Below the pieces are notes generated by a model, which was not told the origin of the DNA, made no database searches, and saw only the letters and a program-made list of their open reading frames with translations. DNA of 64,000 nucleotides from Leeuwenhoekiella palythoae (GTDB taxonomy: Bacteria > Bacteroidota > Bacteroidia > Flavobacteriales > Flavobacteriaceae), in the NCBI RefSeq assembly GCF_900130045.1, contig NZ_FQXT01000001.1, positions 124,001 to 188,000 of the forward strand, read 5' to 3'. Positions 44,533 to 52,235 of this stretch are shown here, in pieces (positions within the stretch are counted from its first letter, which is position 1; every line of letters starts with the position of its first letter). Both the position numbers and the translations under genes were made by a program.

Positions 44533-45072
44533 TTACTTATTTACAAGATATACAACATCTTCTCCCCCGTTCTCGACCCATTTTACCAAAACCTTTTCTT
44601 CATTGATCGCATCTACCTGACGCCCACGATAATTAGGCTGAATGGGCAAATGCCTGCTGAAACGACGATCAATTAAAGTGAAAAGCTCAACGTTTTTTGG
44701 CCGGCCAAAACTCTGTACTGCCGTTAACGCAGCATTAATGCTACGGCCGGTGTACAACACATCATCAATAAAAACGACGTTTTTATCTTCGACTACAAAA
44801 TTGATCTTGGTTTTATTAGCTTCCAGCGGTTTATCGCTACGTCTAAAATCATCTCTAAAAAAAGTGATATCTAAATAGCCCAGTTTAATTTCAGGGATTT
44901 GATAATCGGTTTCCAGAAGTTTTTTAATGCGCTCTGCGACGTAAATTCCGCGGGGTTGAATCCCGATAAGAACGGTATCTTTAAAATCTTTATGATTTTC
45001 TATAAGTTGACAAGCCAGTCGATTTAAAATGATGTTTATTTCTTTTGCATTAAGCAAGACTTTCTGGCTCAT
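44533..45072 (-). CDS. pyrR: PyrR: uracil phosphoribosyltransferase / pyr regulator homologue
   Basis: A 179-residue type I phosphoribosyltransferase. The PRPP-binding block NVVFIDDVLYTGRSINAALTA, LIGIQPRGIYVAERIKKLL and ELFTLIDRRFSRHLPIQPNY identify PyrR. In Bacillus it binds pyr mRNA leaders to cause attenuation and has weak uracil phosphoribosyltransferase activity. Here the leader before it is only about 20 nt, and there is no leader hairpin pair, so if it regulates, it does not do so by attenuation at this unit (inference). Confidence 0.92.
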   Translation of the reverse strand: MSQKVLLNAKEINIILNRLACQLIENHKDFKDTVLIGIQPRGIYVAERIKKLLETDYQIPEIKLGYLDITFFRDDFRRSDKPLEANKTKINFVVEDKNVVFIDDVLYTGRSINAALTAVQSFGRPKNVELFTLIDRRFSRHLPIQPNYRGRQVDAINEEKVLVKWVENGGEDVVYLVNK

Positions 45073-45098
45073 AATGGGAGAACTACTATTTTGGGAAA

Positions 45099-45106
45099 CA
45101 AAGGTA
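45099..45106 (-). promoter_or_regulatory. -7 promoter box of the pyrR-pyrB unit
   Basis: TACCTTTG, exact TAnnTTTG, 26 nt before ATG 45072. Confidence 0.6.
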
Positions 45107-45156
45107 TTTATTTTTTTTGAACGAGGCTTTTCAACATACTGCCAAATACAAACAAT

Positions 45157-45294
45157 TTAGTCTTTCTTTTTTCCAAACCAATTGAAGCCAAATGGTATCG
45201 CAAAAAACAGGAAGAAATATTTACCGGTGATCAATCCTATTAGCGTTATTAGCGCAGCAATAATGTAAATCAAGTTCGTTTTTGAAATCTTCAC
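45157..45294 (-). CDS. 45-residue membrane protein overlapping the DUF4294 gene
   Basis: A GTG at 45294 opens a 45-residue frame: a basic start (MKISKTN), a hydrophobic stretch LIYIIAALITLIGLITG, a second one YFFLFFAIPFGFNWF and a basic tail GKKKD. The GTG shares its first base with the stop of the DUF4294 gene (TAGTG), the sort of overlap that signals coupled translation. The composition is that of a real two-pass or hairpin membrane peptide. Function unknown. Confidence 0.62.
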   Translation of the reverse strand: MKISKTNLIYIIAALITLIGLITGKYFFLFFAIPFGFNWFGKKKD

Positions 45295-45986
45295 TACTTG
45301 ATCCCTTTTGATGGTTTCCGCCATTTATTTTCTAACTCTAAAAAGTTGACATCAATCGCAGGATCTTGCGGTTCTAAAACCTTAGCTTGAAAAGAACGCT
45401 GCAAAATATCTTCGATTAAATAATCTTCTTGCACATCGGCAGGGTCGTAAATTTCTTTTAGCGAAATATCAAAAAAGCTTGCTGTAGTATTCAGTAAAAA
45501 AGCCTTTAAACCGCTTCGGTAATTTTTGATAAGGTCAAAAGTCGTTTGACCGGTTTGACGGTACATCAGTTTTACAAGAATTTGACCTTCGGTACGGGTG
45601 AGTTTCTTGAGCTCTTCTTTAAACTCATCTTCTACATACCGCTGAATGATCTTCGTATAACGCTTGCGATCCCGTTTTGTTTTCATAGAATCCAGACGCT
45701 CGTTGAGTTCTACGAGTCGCTCGCCTGCCAGTTTTGCATAAGGCCAGACTTTTCTTGTTTTCCGTCTCAAAATGAGATACCTACGTCTAGCCGTATTGTC
45801 ATCAAACTTGAGCCTTCCTAAAACCACAACATCATCAAGAAAAATAGCTGATCGCGCAATACTATCGCCATCTACGAGGTAATACTCGGTAGCGGTAGTA
45901 TCAGGTTCCTGCTCTGTAGTTTCAGTAGTCTGAGCTAAGAGGTTTCCACAAAAAAACAGAAAAAATATGTAGCTGTAATTCTTCAA
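45294..45986 (-). CDS. DUF4294 family exported protein
   Basis: A 230-residue protein from a TTG at 45986: MKNYSYIFFLFFCGNLLAQ is a signal peptide, followed by an acidic stretch and the helical DUF4294 domain (VLGRLKFDDNTARRRYLIL, RKVWPYAKLAGERLVELNER, FKEELKKLTRTEGQILVKLM, GQTTFDLIKNYRSGLKAFL). The frame is open to 46151, but that region overlaps the divergent M42 gene, and a TACTTTTG promoter box lies inside it, so I take the TTG. Family function is not known; the fixed YRQTG and NYRSG residues suggest an enzyme-like or binding surface. Confidence 0.8.
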   Translation of the reverse strand: MKNYSYIFFLFFCGNLLAQTTETTEQEPDTTATEYYLVDGDSIARSAIFLDDVVVLGRLKFDDNTARRRYLILRRKTRKVWPYAKLAGERLVELNERLDSMKTKRDRKRYTKIIQRYVEDEFKEELKKLTRTEGQILVKLMYRQTGQTTFDLIKNYRSGLKAFLLNTTASFFDISLKEIYDPADVQEDYLIEDILQRSFQAKVLEPQDPAIDVNFLELENKWRKPSKGIK

Positions 45987-46021
45987 ATTCTTTTTTAAAT
46001 AATGTTGTGCTAAAACTGTTC

Positions 46022-46029
46022 CAAAAGTA
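46022..46029 (-). promoter_or_regulatory. -7 promoter box of the DUF4294 gene
   Basis: TACTTTTG, exact TAnnTTTG, 35 nt before TTG 45986; it makes the upstream ATG at 46151 unlikely. Confidence 0.6.
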
Positions 46030-46095
46030 CATAATCGCCAAGATTGCTTTATGCTTTTGGCATGAATATTCTTACTTTCGTACAAAATCATAATT

Positions 46096-47181
46096 ATGTC
46101 AAAAAGCATTTTAAATAAGAAATCACTCGACTTTTTAGAGTCATACCTCAATAATGCCGCTCCTACCGGTTATGAGTGGGAAGGGCAAAAAATCTGGATG
46201 GAATACCTAAAACCCTATGTAGACACGTTCATAACTGATAACTACGGAACCGCAGTAGGCGTCATTAACCCTGATGCTAAATACAAAGTGGTTATTGAAG
46301 GCCATGCTGACGAAATCTCGTGGTATGTGAATTACATCACAGATGACGGTCTTATTTACGTAATACGTAACGGTGGAAGCGATCATCAAATTGCCCCTTC
46401 TAAATTGGTAAACATTCACACCAAAAAAGGTATTGTTAAGGGAGTTTTTGGCTGGCCGGCGATTCATACGCGTGATAAAAGCAACGAAAAAGCTCCAAGT
46501 TTAGATAATATTTTTATCGATACCGGTTGTAAAACCAAAGAAGAAGTAGAAAAACTTGGTGTGCACGTAGGTTGCGTGATTACGTATCCGGATACATTTA
46601 CCGTGCTTAACGAAAATAAGTTTGTATGTCGCGCTCTTGATAACCGAATGGGCGGATTTATGATTGCTGAAGTGGCGCGTTTACTTAAAGAAAACAAAAA
46701 TAAACTAGATTTTGGATTGTACATTGTGAACTCGGTTCAAGAGGAAATCGGACTTCGCGGCGCGGAAATGATCACGCACACGATTCAACCTAATGTGGCG
46801 ATCGTTACCGATGTAACGCACGACACCACCACCCCAATGATCGAAAAGAAGACCAATGGTCACGCGGCAATAGGCGACGGACCGGTAATTTCTTATGCTC
46901 CTGCGATTCAGCAAAAATTAAGAGATTTGATCATTGATACTGCCGAAGAAAAGAACATTCCTTTTCAACGTGCTGCGAGCAGTCGCGCTACCGGGACTGA
47001 CACCGATGCATTCGCTTACAGCAACGGCGGCGTGCCTTCGGCATTGATCAGTTTACCGTTACGCTATATGCATACCACTGTAGAAATGGTGCATCGTGAT
47101 GATGTAGAAAATGTGATCAAAATGATTTACGAGAGTGTATTAAAAATAAAAGACGGTCAGAGCTTTAGTTATTTTGACTAA
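46096..47181 (+). CDS. M42 family metallo-aminopeptidase
   Basis: A 361-residue dinuclear metal peptidase of the tetrahedral (TET/PepA) group. Metal ligands lie in KVVIEGHADEISWYV (His, catalytic Asp), FVCRALDNRMGGFMIAEVA (bridging Asp), VNSVQEEIGLRGAEM (catalytic Glu pair), AIVTDVTHDTTTP and the last His in LRYMHTTVEMVHRDD. Dodecameric assembly is typical of the family. A TACTTTCG sequence (46073-46080), one base from the -7 box, precedes it. A terminator follows. Confidence 0.93.
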   Translation: MSKSILNKKSLDFLESYLNNAAPTGYEWEGQKIWMEYLKPYVDTFITDNYGTAVGVINPDAKYKVVIEGHADEISWYVNYITDDGLIYVIRNGGSDHQIAPSKLVNIHTKKGIVKGVFGWPAIHTRDKSNEKAPSLDNIFIDTGCKTKEEVEKLGVHVGCVITYPDTFTVLNENKFVCRALDNRMGGFMIAEVARLLKENKNKLDFGLYIVNSVQEEIGLRGAEMITHTIQPNVAIVTDVTHDTTTPMIEKKTNGHAAIGDGPVISYAPAIQQKLRDLIIDTAEEKNIPFQRAASSRATGTDTDAFAYSNGGVPSALISLPLRYMHTTVEMVHRDDVENVIKMIYESVLKIKDGQSFSYFD

Positions 47182-47210
47182 ATTTAAGTGCTTTACTAGC
47201 CATCATAAGG

Positions 47211-47247
47211 AATGTCCGGATTGACCAAAAGTCACCGGACATTTTTT
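47211..47247 (+). terminator. Intrinsic terminator after the M42 peptidase gene
   Basis: AATGTCCGG pairs with CCGGACATT; the inner TGAC/GTCA extends the stem around a CAAAA loop; a T run follows. Confidence 0.9.
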
Positions 47248-47363
47248 ATTGAATCCCTGTTTTACTAAAGCTTTCATTTTTTCTGAAAGTACTTTCACAA
47301 ATAATTAGAAATCTGCGATCTAATATTATTATTTCGTTAGCAAGCTTACGCTCAAATTGGGAT

Positions 47364-47371
47364 TAAATTTG
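47364..47371 (+). promoter_or_regulatory. -7 promoter box of the topoisomerase IB gene, predicting a leaderless mRNA
   Basis: TAAATTTG, exact TAnnTTTG, ends 4 nt before ATG 47376, the same spacing as for rlmD and the SPOUT gene. Confidence 0.55.
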
Positions 47372-47375
47372 AGTT

Positions 47376-48452
47376 ATGACCATTACTGAGGAAAAACTCG
47401 AGAATATTTTATCTAGCCCGGAAGAAGCTGCACGCATTGCCGACCTTATTTATGTTACTGATGAACACCTTACCATTTGTCGCAAAAAGCACGGTAAAGG
47501 ATTTATTTATTGCAAGAATAATAAGACGATAAAATCAAAGGAATTGCTTAAGCGCATAAAAGAATTAGTCATCCCGCCGGCTTGGCAAGATGTGTTGATC
47601 GCTGAGCCCGCTAATGGTCATTTACAAGCAGTGGGTCGCGATGAAAAAGATCGGAAAGTTTATCTCTATCACGAAACGTGGAATAAACTCAGAAATGAAA
47701 CAAAATTTTTAAAACTCGCTGCATTTGCTAATGTTTTACCGCAAATACGCAAACAGGTAGATCAAGATCTTGATGCTCCAGAGATGACCAAACGCAAAGT
47801 TTTAGCCTTGGTAGTTCGGTTGATGGAAGAAACACATATACGTGTAGGCAATGATTGCTATGCCAAGCGGAATAAAACTTACGGGCTATCTACGTTGCGC
47901 ACCCGTCACGTAAAAACTACAGAAAGTGATATTCGGTTTCAATTTGTTGGGAAAAAAGGTAAAGAGCACGACATTGCCATTACAGATGAAAAACTCATTG
48001 ATCTAGTCAACCAATGTGAAGAAATTCCTGGTTGGGAACTGTTTCAATTTTATGACTCAGACGGAAGCAAAGATCACGTAGACAGCACGATGATCAATGA
48101 ATACATTCACGATTTAAGCGGCGATCTGTTTTCAGCAAAAGACTTTAGAACCTGGGCGGCGACTAAAATATTTTTTGAATGCTTACGTGACCTTGGCTAT
48201 ATAGCTGAAGAAAAGCAGAACGCTAAAAATTTACTTACCGCGTATGACGCTGCTGCTGATGGACTGGGTAATACCCGCACGGTGTGTCGCAATTATTACG
48301 TACATCCCGTGATTCCAGAAGCCTATGCAGACGGATCTATCTTACCTTATTTTGAAAAAGTAGACCGCATAAAGCCAAAATCTGGCTCACACCTCTCCCG
48401 CACAGAAATGGTTATCAAAGAAATGCTGGCTAACTACGAGGTCAATATTTAA
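47376..48452 (+). CDS. DNA topoisomerase IB (poxvirus/bacterial type)
   Basis: A 358-residue type IB topoisomerase, which relaxes supercoils through a 3'-phosphotyrosine link without ATP. The N-terminal domain (YCKNNKTIKSKELLKRIKEL, IPPAWQDVLIAEPANGHLQA, VGRDEKDRKVYLYHETW) leads to the catalytic domain with RVGNDCYAKRNKTYGLSTLR (first Arg), FVGKKGKEHD (Lys), KDFRTWAATKIFFE (Arg/His region) and the nucleophile Tyr in RTVCRNYYVHPVIPEAY. Such viral-like enzymes are scattered in bacteria. It stands alone, in its own transcript. Confidence 0.93.
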   Translation: MTITEEKLENILSSPEEAARIADLIYVTDEHLTICRKKHGKGFIYCKNNKTIKSKELLKRIKELVIPPAWQDVLIAEPANGHLQAVGRDEKDRKVYLYHETWNKLRNETKFLKLAAFANVLPQIRKQVDQDLDAPEMTKRKVLALVVRLMEETHIRVGNDCYAKRNKTYGLSTLRTRHVKTTESDIRFQFVGKKGKEHDIAITDEKLIDLVNQCEEIPGWELFQFYDSDGSKDHVDSTMINEYIHDLSGDLFSAKDFRTWAATKIFFECLRDLGYIAEEKQNAKNLLTAYDAAADGLGNTRTVCRNYYVHPVIPEAYADGSILPYFEKVDRIKPKSGSHLSRTEMVIKEMLANYEVNI

Positions 48453-48542
48453 ATACTCATGAGTTACGCTAATGCTTGCTAAATAACACTTGCTTAATGT
48501 TTAGCAAACCTTGACTTGCTTCTATTTTTCACCCAATTACAG

Positions 48543-48550
48543 TACCTTTG
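48543..48550 (+). promoter_or_regulatory. -7 promoter box of uvrA
   Basis: TACCTTTG, exact TAnnTTTG, 17 nt before ATG 48568; it rules out the in-frame ATG at 48511. Confidence 0.6.
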
Positions 48551-48567
48551 CACACTTGAAAAAGAAA

Positions 48568-51399
48568 ATGGCAGAATCACAAGAATACATTGAAGTTTAT
48601 GGCGCGAGAGCCCATAACCTTAAAAATATAGACGTTCAAATACCCCGAGAAAAACTGGTTGTAATTACCGGTCTTTCCGGTAGTGGAAAATCCTCTCTTG
48701 CATTTGACACCATTTACGCTGAAGGTCAGCGTAGATACATTGAAACATTTTCGGCATATGCCAGACAATTTTTAGGTGGTTTAGAGCGCCCTGATGTAGA
48801 TAAAATACAAGGGCTTTCACCGGTGATCGCAATCGAGCAGAAAACCACGAGTAAAAGTCCGCGGTCTACCGTAGGAACCATCACTGAGATTTATGACTTC
48901 TTACGCCTGTTGTATGCGCGTGCTAGTGATGCATACAGCTACGAAACCGGCGAAAAAATGGTAAGCTACAGCGACGAGCAGATTAAAGATCTTATCAAAA
49001 CAGAATACGCCGGAAAACGGGTAAACGTATTGGCTCCTGTTATCAGAAGTCGTAAAGGGCACTACCGCGAATTATTTGAACAAATCGCTAAACAAGGCTT
49101 TGTCAAAGTGCGTGTAGATGGCGAAGTACGCGACATTGAAAAAGGTATGAAAATCGACCGCTACAAAACGCACGATATAGAGATTGTGATTGATCGGTTG
49201 AAAATTGAAGAAGGTCAGGACATCGATAAACGCATTCTGGAAACCATTAATACCGCGATGTATCACGGCGAAGATGTGATGATGATTCTGGATCACGATA
49301 CCAACGAAGCACGTTATTTCAGCAGAAGCTTAATGTGTCCTACCTCCGGAGTTTCTTATCCTAACCCTGAACCTAATAATTTTTCGTTCAACTCACCTAA
49401 AGGCGCCTGCCCTAAATGTAACGGTATTGGTGAGTTACGCGTCGTTAATGAGGATAAAATCATCCCGGATCCTAAATTGTCTATCAAAAATGGCGGACTA
49501 GCTCCTCACGGAAATCAGAAAAGCAATTGGATTTTTAAGCAACTGGAGATCATTGCGCAGCGCTTTGACTTTAAATTGACCGATCCTATTAAGGATATTC
49601 CTAAAGAAGCATTGACTATGATTCTTTATGGAGGAAAGGAAAAGTTCACTGTTGACTCCAAAACACTAGGTGTTAGCCGAAATTATAAAATTGATTTTGA
49701 AGGGGTTGCCAATTTTATTGAGAGTACCTACAACAATAATGATTCCGCTTCTCTGAAGCGCTGGGCTAAAGAATATATGGAAAAGGTGGTTTGCCCAGAA
49801 TGTGAAGGATCTCGCCTGCGAAAAGAATCATTATACTTCCGCGTACGCGAAAAAAATATCGCCGAGCTTGCGCAAATGGATGTGCTGGAACTTGCAGCTT
49901 GGTTCAAGGATTTACCGGATAATTTAAGCGACAAACAAACCGCGATCGCCACCGAAATTTTAAAGGAGATCAATGCGAGACTTCAGTTTCTTGTAGATGT
50001 TGGTTTGACCTACCTCTCCTTAAACCGAAGTTCAAAATCCCTTTCTGGTGGTGAGGCGCAGCGTATTCGCCTTGCAACACAAATAGGTTCGCAACTGGTA
50101 GGTGTGCTTTATATTCTTGATGAGCCCAGTATTGGTTTGCATCAGCGAGACAATGAAAAACTCATTAATTCGCTAGAATCCCTTCGCGATTTAGGTAATT
50201 CAGTTTTGGTTGTAGAGCACGATAAAGATATGATCGAGCGTGCTGACTATGTGATTGATATTGGTCCGTTTGCAGGAAAACACGGTGGGGAGATCATAAG
50301 TGAAGGTACACCAAAACAGCTTGTAAAGCAGCATACACTTACCGCTCAGTATCTCAATGGAGAAAAAGAGATCGCTGTTCCGGCAGAACGCCGAAAAGGA
50401 AACGGAAAGAAAATCGTTTTAAAAGGAGCAACAGGCAACAACCTTAAAAAGGTAAATGTTGAGTTTCCGTTAGGTAAAATGATCGTAGTCACCGGAGTTT
50501 CCGGAAGTGGGAAATCTACGTTGATCAACGAGACCCTCTACCCTATTATGAATGCGCATTATTTTAACGGTGTTAAAAAACCTGCGCCCTATAAAAGCAT
50601 CAAAGGTTTAGATGAATGCGACAAAGTTATTGACATCAATCAGTCGCCAATTGGCCGTACACCGCGCTCCAATCCCGCAACGTATACCGGAGTTTTTGGT
50701 GAAATTCGCAGTTTGTTTGCACAAATCCCAGAAGCTCAAATTCGTGGTTATAAGCCGGGCCGTTTTAGTTTTAACGTTGCGGGCGGACGCTGTGAAACCT
50801 GTAAAGGGGGTGGTTTACGTGTGATAGAAATGAACTTTCTACCCGATGTTTATGTTGAATGTGAAACCTGCCAGGGGAAACGCTTCAATAGAGAAACGCT
50901 AGAAATTAGATATAAAGGAAAAAGTATCGCCGATGTTCTTGAGATGACCATTGATGAGGCGGTTCCTTTTTTTGAGCATATTCCTAAAATCTACCGAAAG
51001 CTCAAAACCATTCAAGATGTAGGACTAGGTTATATTTCATTAGGGCAGCAATCAACTACGCTTTCAGGTGGTGAGGCCCAGCGTATAAAATTAGCTACAG
51101 AGCTTTCTAAACGCGACACCGGAAATACTTTCTACATCCTTGACGAACCTACGACCGGTTTGCATTTTGAAGATGTACGCATCTTGATGGACGTTCTTAA
51201 CAGACTTACCGATAAAGGAAATACTATGTTGATCATCGAGCACAATCTCGATGTGATCAAGATGGCAGATCATATCATAGACATTGGGTATGAGGGCGGT
51301 AGAAATGGCGGCCAACTTGTTGCAAAAGGGACTCCTGAAGAAGTGGCAAAAGATAAAAAGAGCTTTACCGCCAAGTTTCTACGAAATGAATTAAATTAG
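48568..51399 (+). CDS. uvrA: Excinuclease ABC subunit A
   Basis: Damage-sensing ATPase of nucleotide excision repair. The 943 residues hold two ABC modules: Walker A VITGLSGSGKSSLAFDTIYA and VVTGVSGSGKSTLINETLYP; signature segments SLSGGEAQRIRLATQIGS and LSGGEAQRIKLATEL; Walker B VLYILDEPSIGLHQRD and FYILDEPTTGLHFED. Zinc modules are at CPKCNGIGE with its CPTSG partner and at CETCKGGGLRV with CETCQGKRF. The UvrB-binding region SRKGHYRELFEQ is intact. The start is placed at MAESQEYIEVYG; a TTG four codons earlier is possible. The LOG gene follows after 32 nt. Confidence 0.97.
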   Translation: MAESQEYIEVYGARAHNLKNIDVQIPREKLVVITGLSGSGKSSLAFDTIYAEGQRRYIETFSAYARQFLGGLERPDVDKIQGLSPVIAIEQKTTSKSPRSTVGTITEIYDFLRLLYARASDAYSYETGEKMVSYSDEQIKDLIKTEYAGKRVNVLAPVIRSRKGHYRELFEQIAKQGFVKVRVDGEVRDIEKGMKIDRYKTHDIEIVIDRLKIEEGQDIDKRILETINTAMYHGEDVMMILDHDTNEARYFSRSLMCPTSGVSYPNPEPNNFSFNSPKGACPKCNGIGELRVVNEDKIIPDPKLSIKNGGLAPHGNQKSNWIFKQLEIIAQRFDFKLTDPIKDIPKEALTMILYGGKEKFTVDSKTLGVSRNYKIDFEGVANFIESTYNNNDSASLKRWAKEYMEKVVCPECEGSRLRKESLYFRVREKNIAELAQMDVLELAAWFKDLPDNLSDKQTAIATEILKEINARLQFLVDVGLTYLSLNRSSKSLSGGEAQRIRLATQIGSQLVGVLYILDEPSIGLHQRDNEKLINSLESLRDLGNSVLVVEHDKDMIERADYVIDIGPFAGKHGGEIISEGTPKQLVKQHTLTAQYLNGEKEIAVPAERRKGNGKKIVLKGATGNNLKKVNVEFPLGKMIVVTGVSGSGKSTLINETLYPIMNAHYFNGVKKPAPYKSIKGLDECDKVIDINQSPIGRTPRSNPATYTGVFGEIRSLFAQIPEAQIRGYKPGRFSFNVAGGRCETCKGGGLRVIEMNFLPDVYVECETCQGKRFNRETLEIRYKGKSIADVLEMTIDEAVPFFEHIPKIYRKLKTIQDVGLGYISLGQQSTTLSGGEAQRIKLATELSKRDTGNTFYILDEPTTGLHFEDVRILMDVLNRLTDKGNTMLIIEHNLDVIKMADHIIDIGYEGGRNGGQLVAKGTPEEVAKDKKSFTAKFLRNELN

Positions 51400-51431
51400 G
51401 CTCTTGCCAAAATTTTACAAAACAAAATATT

Positions 51432-52121
51432 ATGAGAACTGAACAAAAACCTAAGGGTTGGAATGAGATAAAAACAAACGACTCTTGGGCTATTTTTAAG
51501 ATAATGGGCGAATTTGTAAGCGGTTTTGAAAAGCTTAGCAGAATTGGTCCTTGTGTTTCTATTTTTGGTAGCGCACGTACTAAACCAGATCAAAAATACT
51601 ATAAGCTTTCTGTGGCTATCGCAGAAAAAATCGTTGAAAACGGCTACGGTGTGATCACCGGTGGTGGCCCCGGAATTATGGAAGCCGGTAACAAAGGTGC
51701 GCACCTTGCCGGCGGTACTTCGGTAGGTTTAAATATTGATTTGCCGTTTGAGCAACACGACAACCCATATATTGACGGTGATAAAAGCATCGACTTTGAT
51801 TATTTCTTTGTTCGTAAGGTAATGTTTGTGAAGTATTCGCAAGGCTTTGTAGTGCTTCCTGGAGGGTTTGGGACCTTAGACGAACTTTTTGAATCGATCA
51901 CGCTTATTCAAACCCATAAAATTGATAAGTTCCCCATCATTCTTGTAGGTACTGAATATTGGCAAGGACTTTTTGATTGGATTAAAAATACATTGCTAGA
52001 CAAATTCAATACGATCAGCCCGGGAGATATTGATCTCTTACATCTTGTAGATACCGAAGATGAAGTACTTGAGGTGTTAAACAACTTCTACAATGAATAT
52101 GAGTTGAGTCCTAATTTCTAA
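51432..52121 (+). CDS. LOG-family nucleotide 5'-monophosphate phosphoribohydrolase-like protein (TIGR00730)
   Basis: A 229-residue Rossmann-fold protein of the lysine-decarboxylase-like/LOG family, which cleaves nucleoside monophosphates, in plants releasing cytokinins. It shows VSIFGSARTKPD, GYGVITGGGPGIMEAGNKGA, the catalytic Arg/Glu block FVVLPGGFGTLDELFESIT and FPIILVGTEYWQGL. Its N-terminal 30 residues are extra to the minimal form. Substrate unknown. It may share uvrA's transcript. Confidence 0.88.
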   Translation: MRTEQKPKGWNEIKTNDSWAIFKIMGEFVSGFEKLSRIGPCVSIFGSARTKPDQKYYKLSVAIAEKIVENGYGVITGGGPGIMEAGNKGAHLAGGTSVGLNIDLPFEQHDNPYIDGDKSIDFDYFFVRKVMFVKYSQGFVVLPGGFGTLDELFESITLIQTHKIDKFPIILVGTEYWQGLFDWIKNTLLDKFNTISPGDIDLLHLVDTEDEVLEVLNNFYNEYELSPNF

Positions 52122-52235
52122 AGAGAAAAACCATAGCGCTACTATTTGCGTTGGTATAGTAATTGATTCATTCTAAAGAAAAACTGCCCGCGTGCTCATC
52201 TCAACTTTTTTACGCCTACATATTCAAGCGAGCTT

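Noticed and set aside
45987-46151. Extended N-terminus of the DUF4294 protein overlapping the M42 gene
   Set aside because: It contains a promoter box, overlaps the divergent gene, and would bury the signal peptide.
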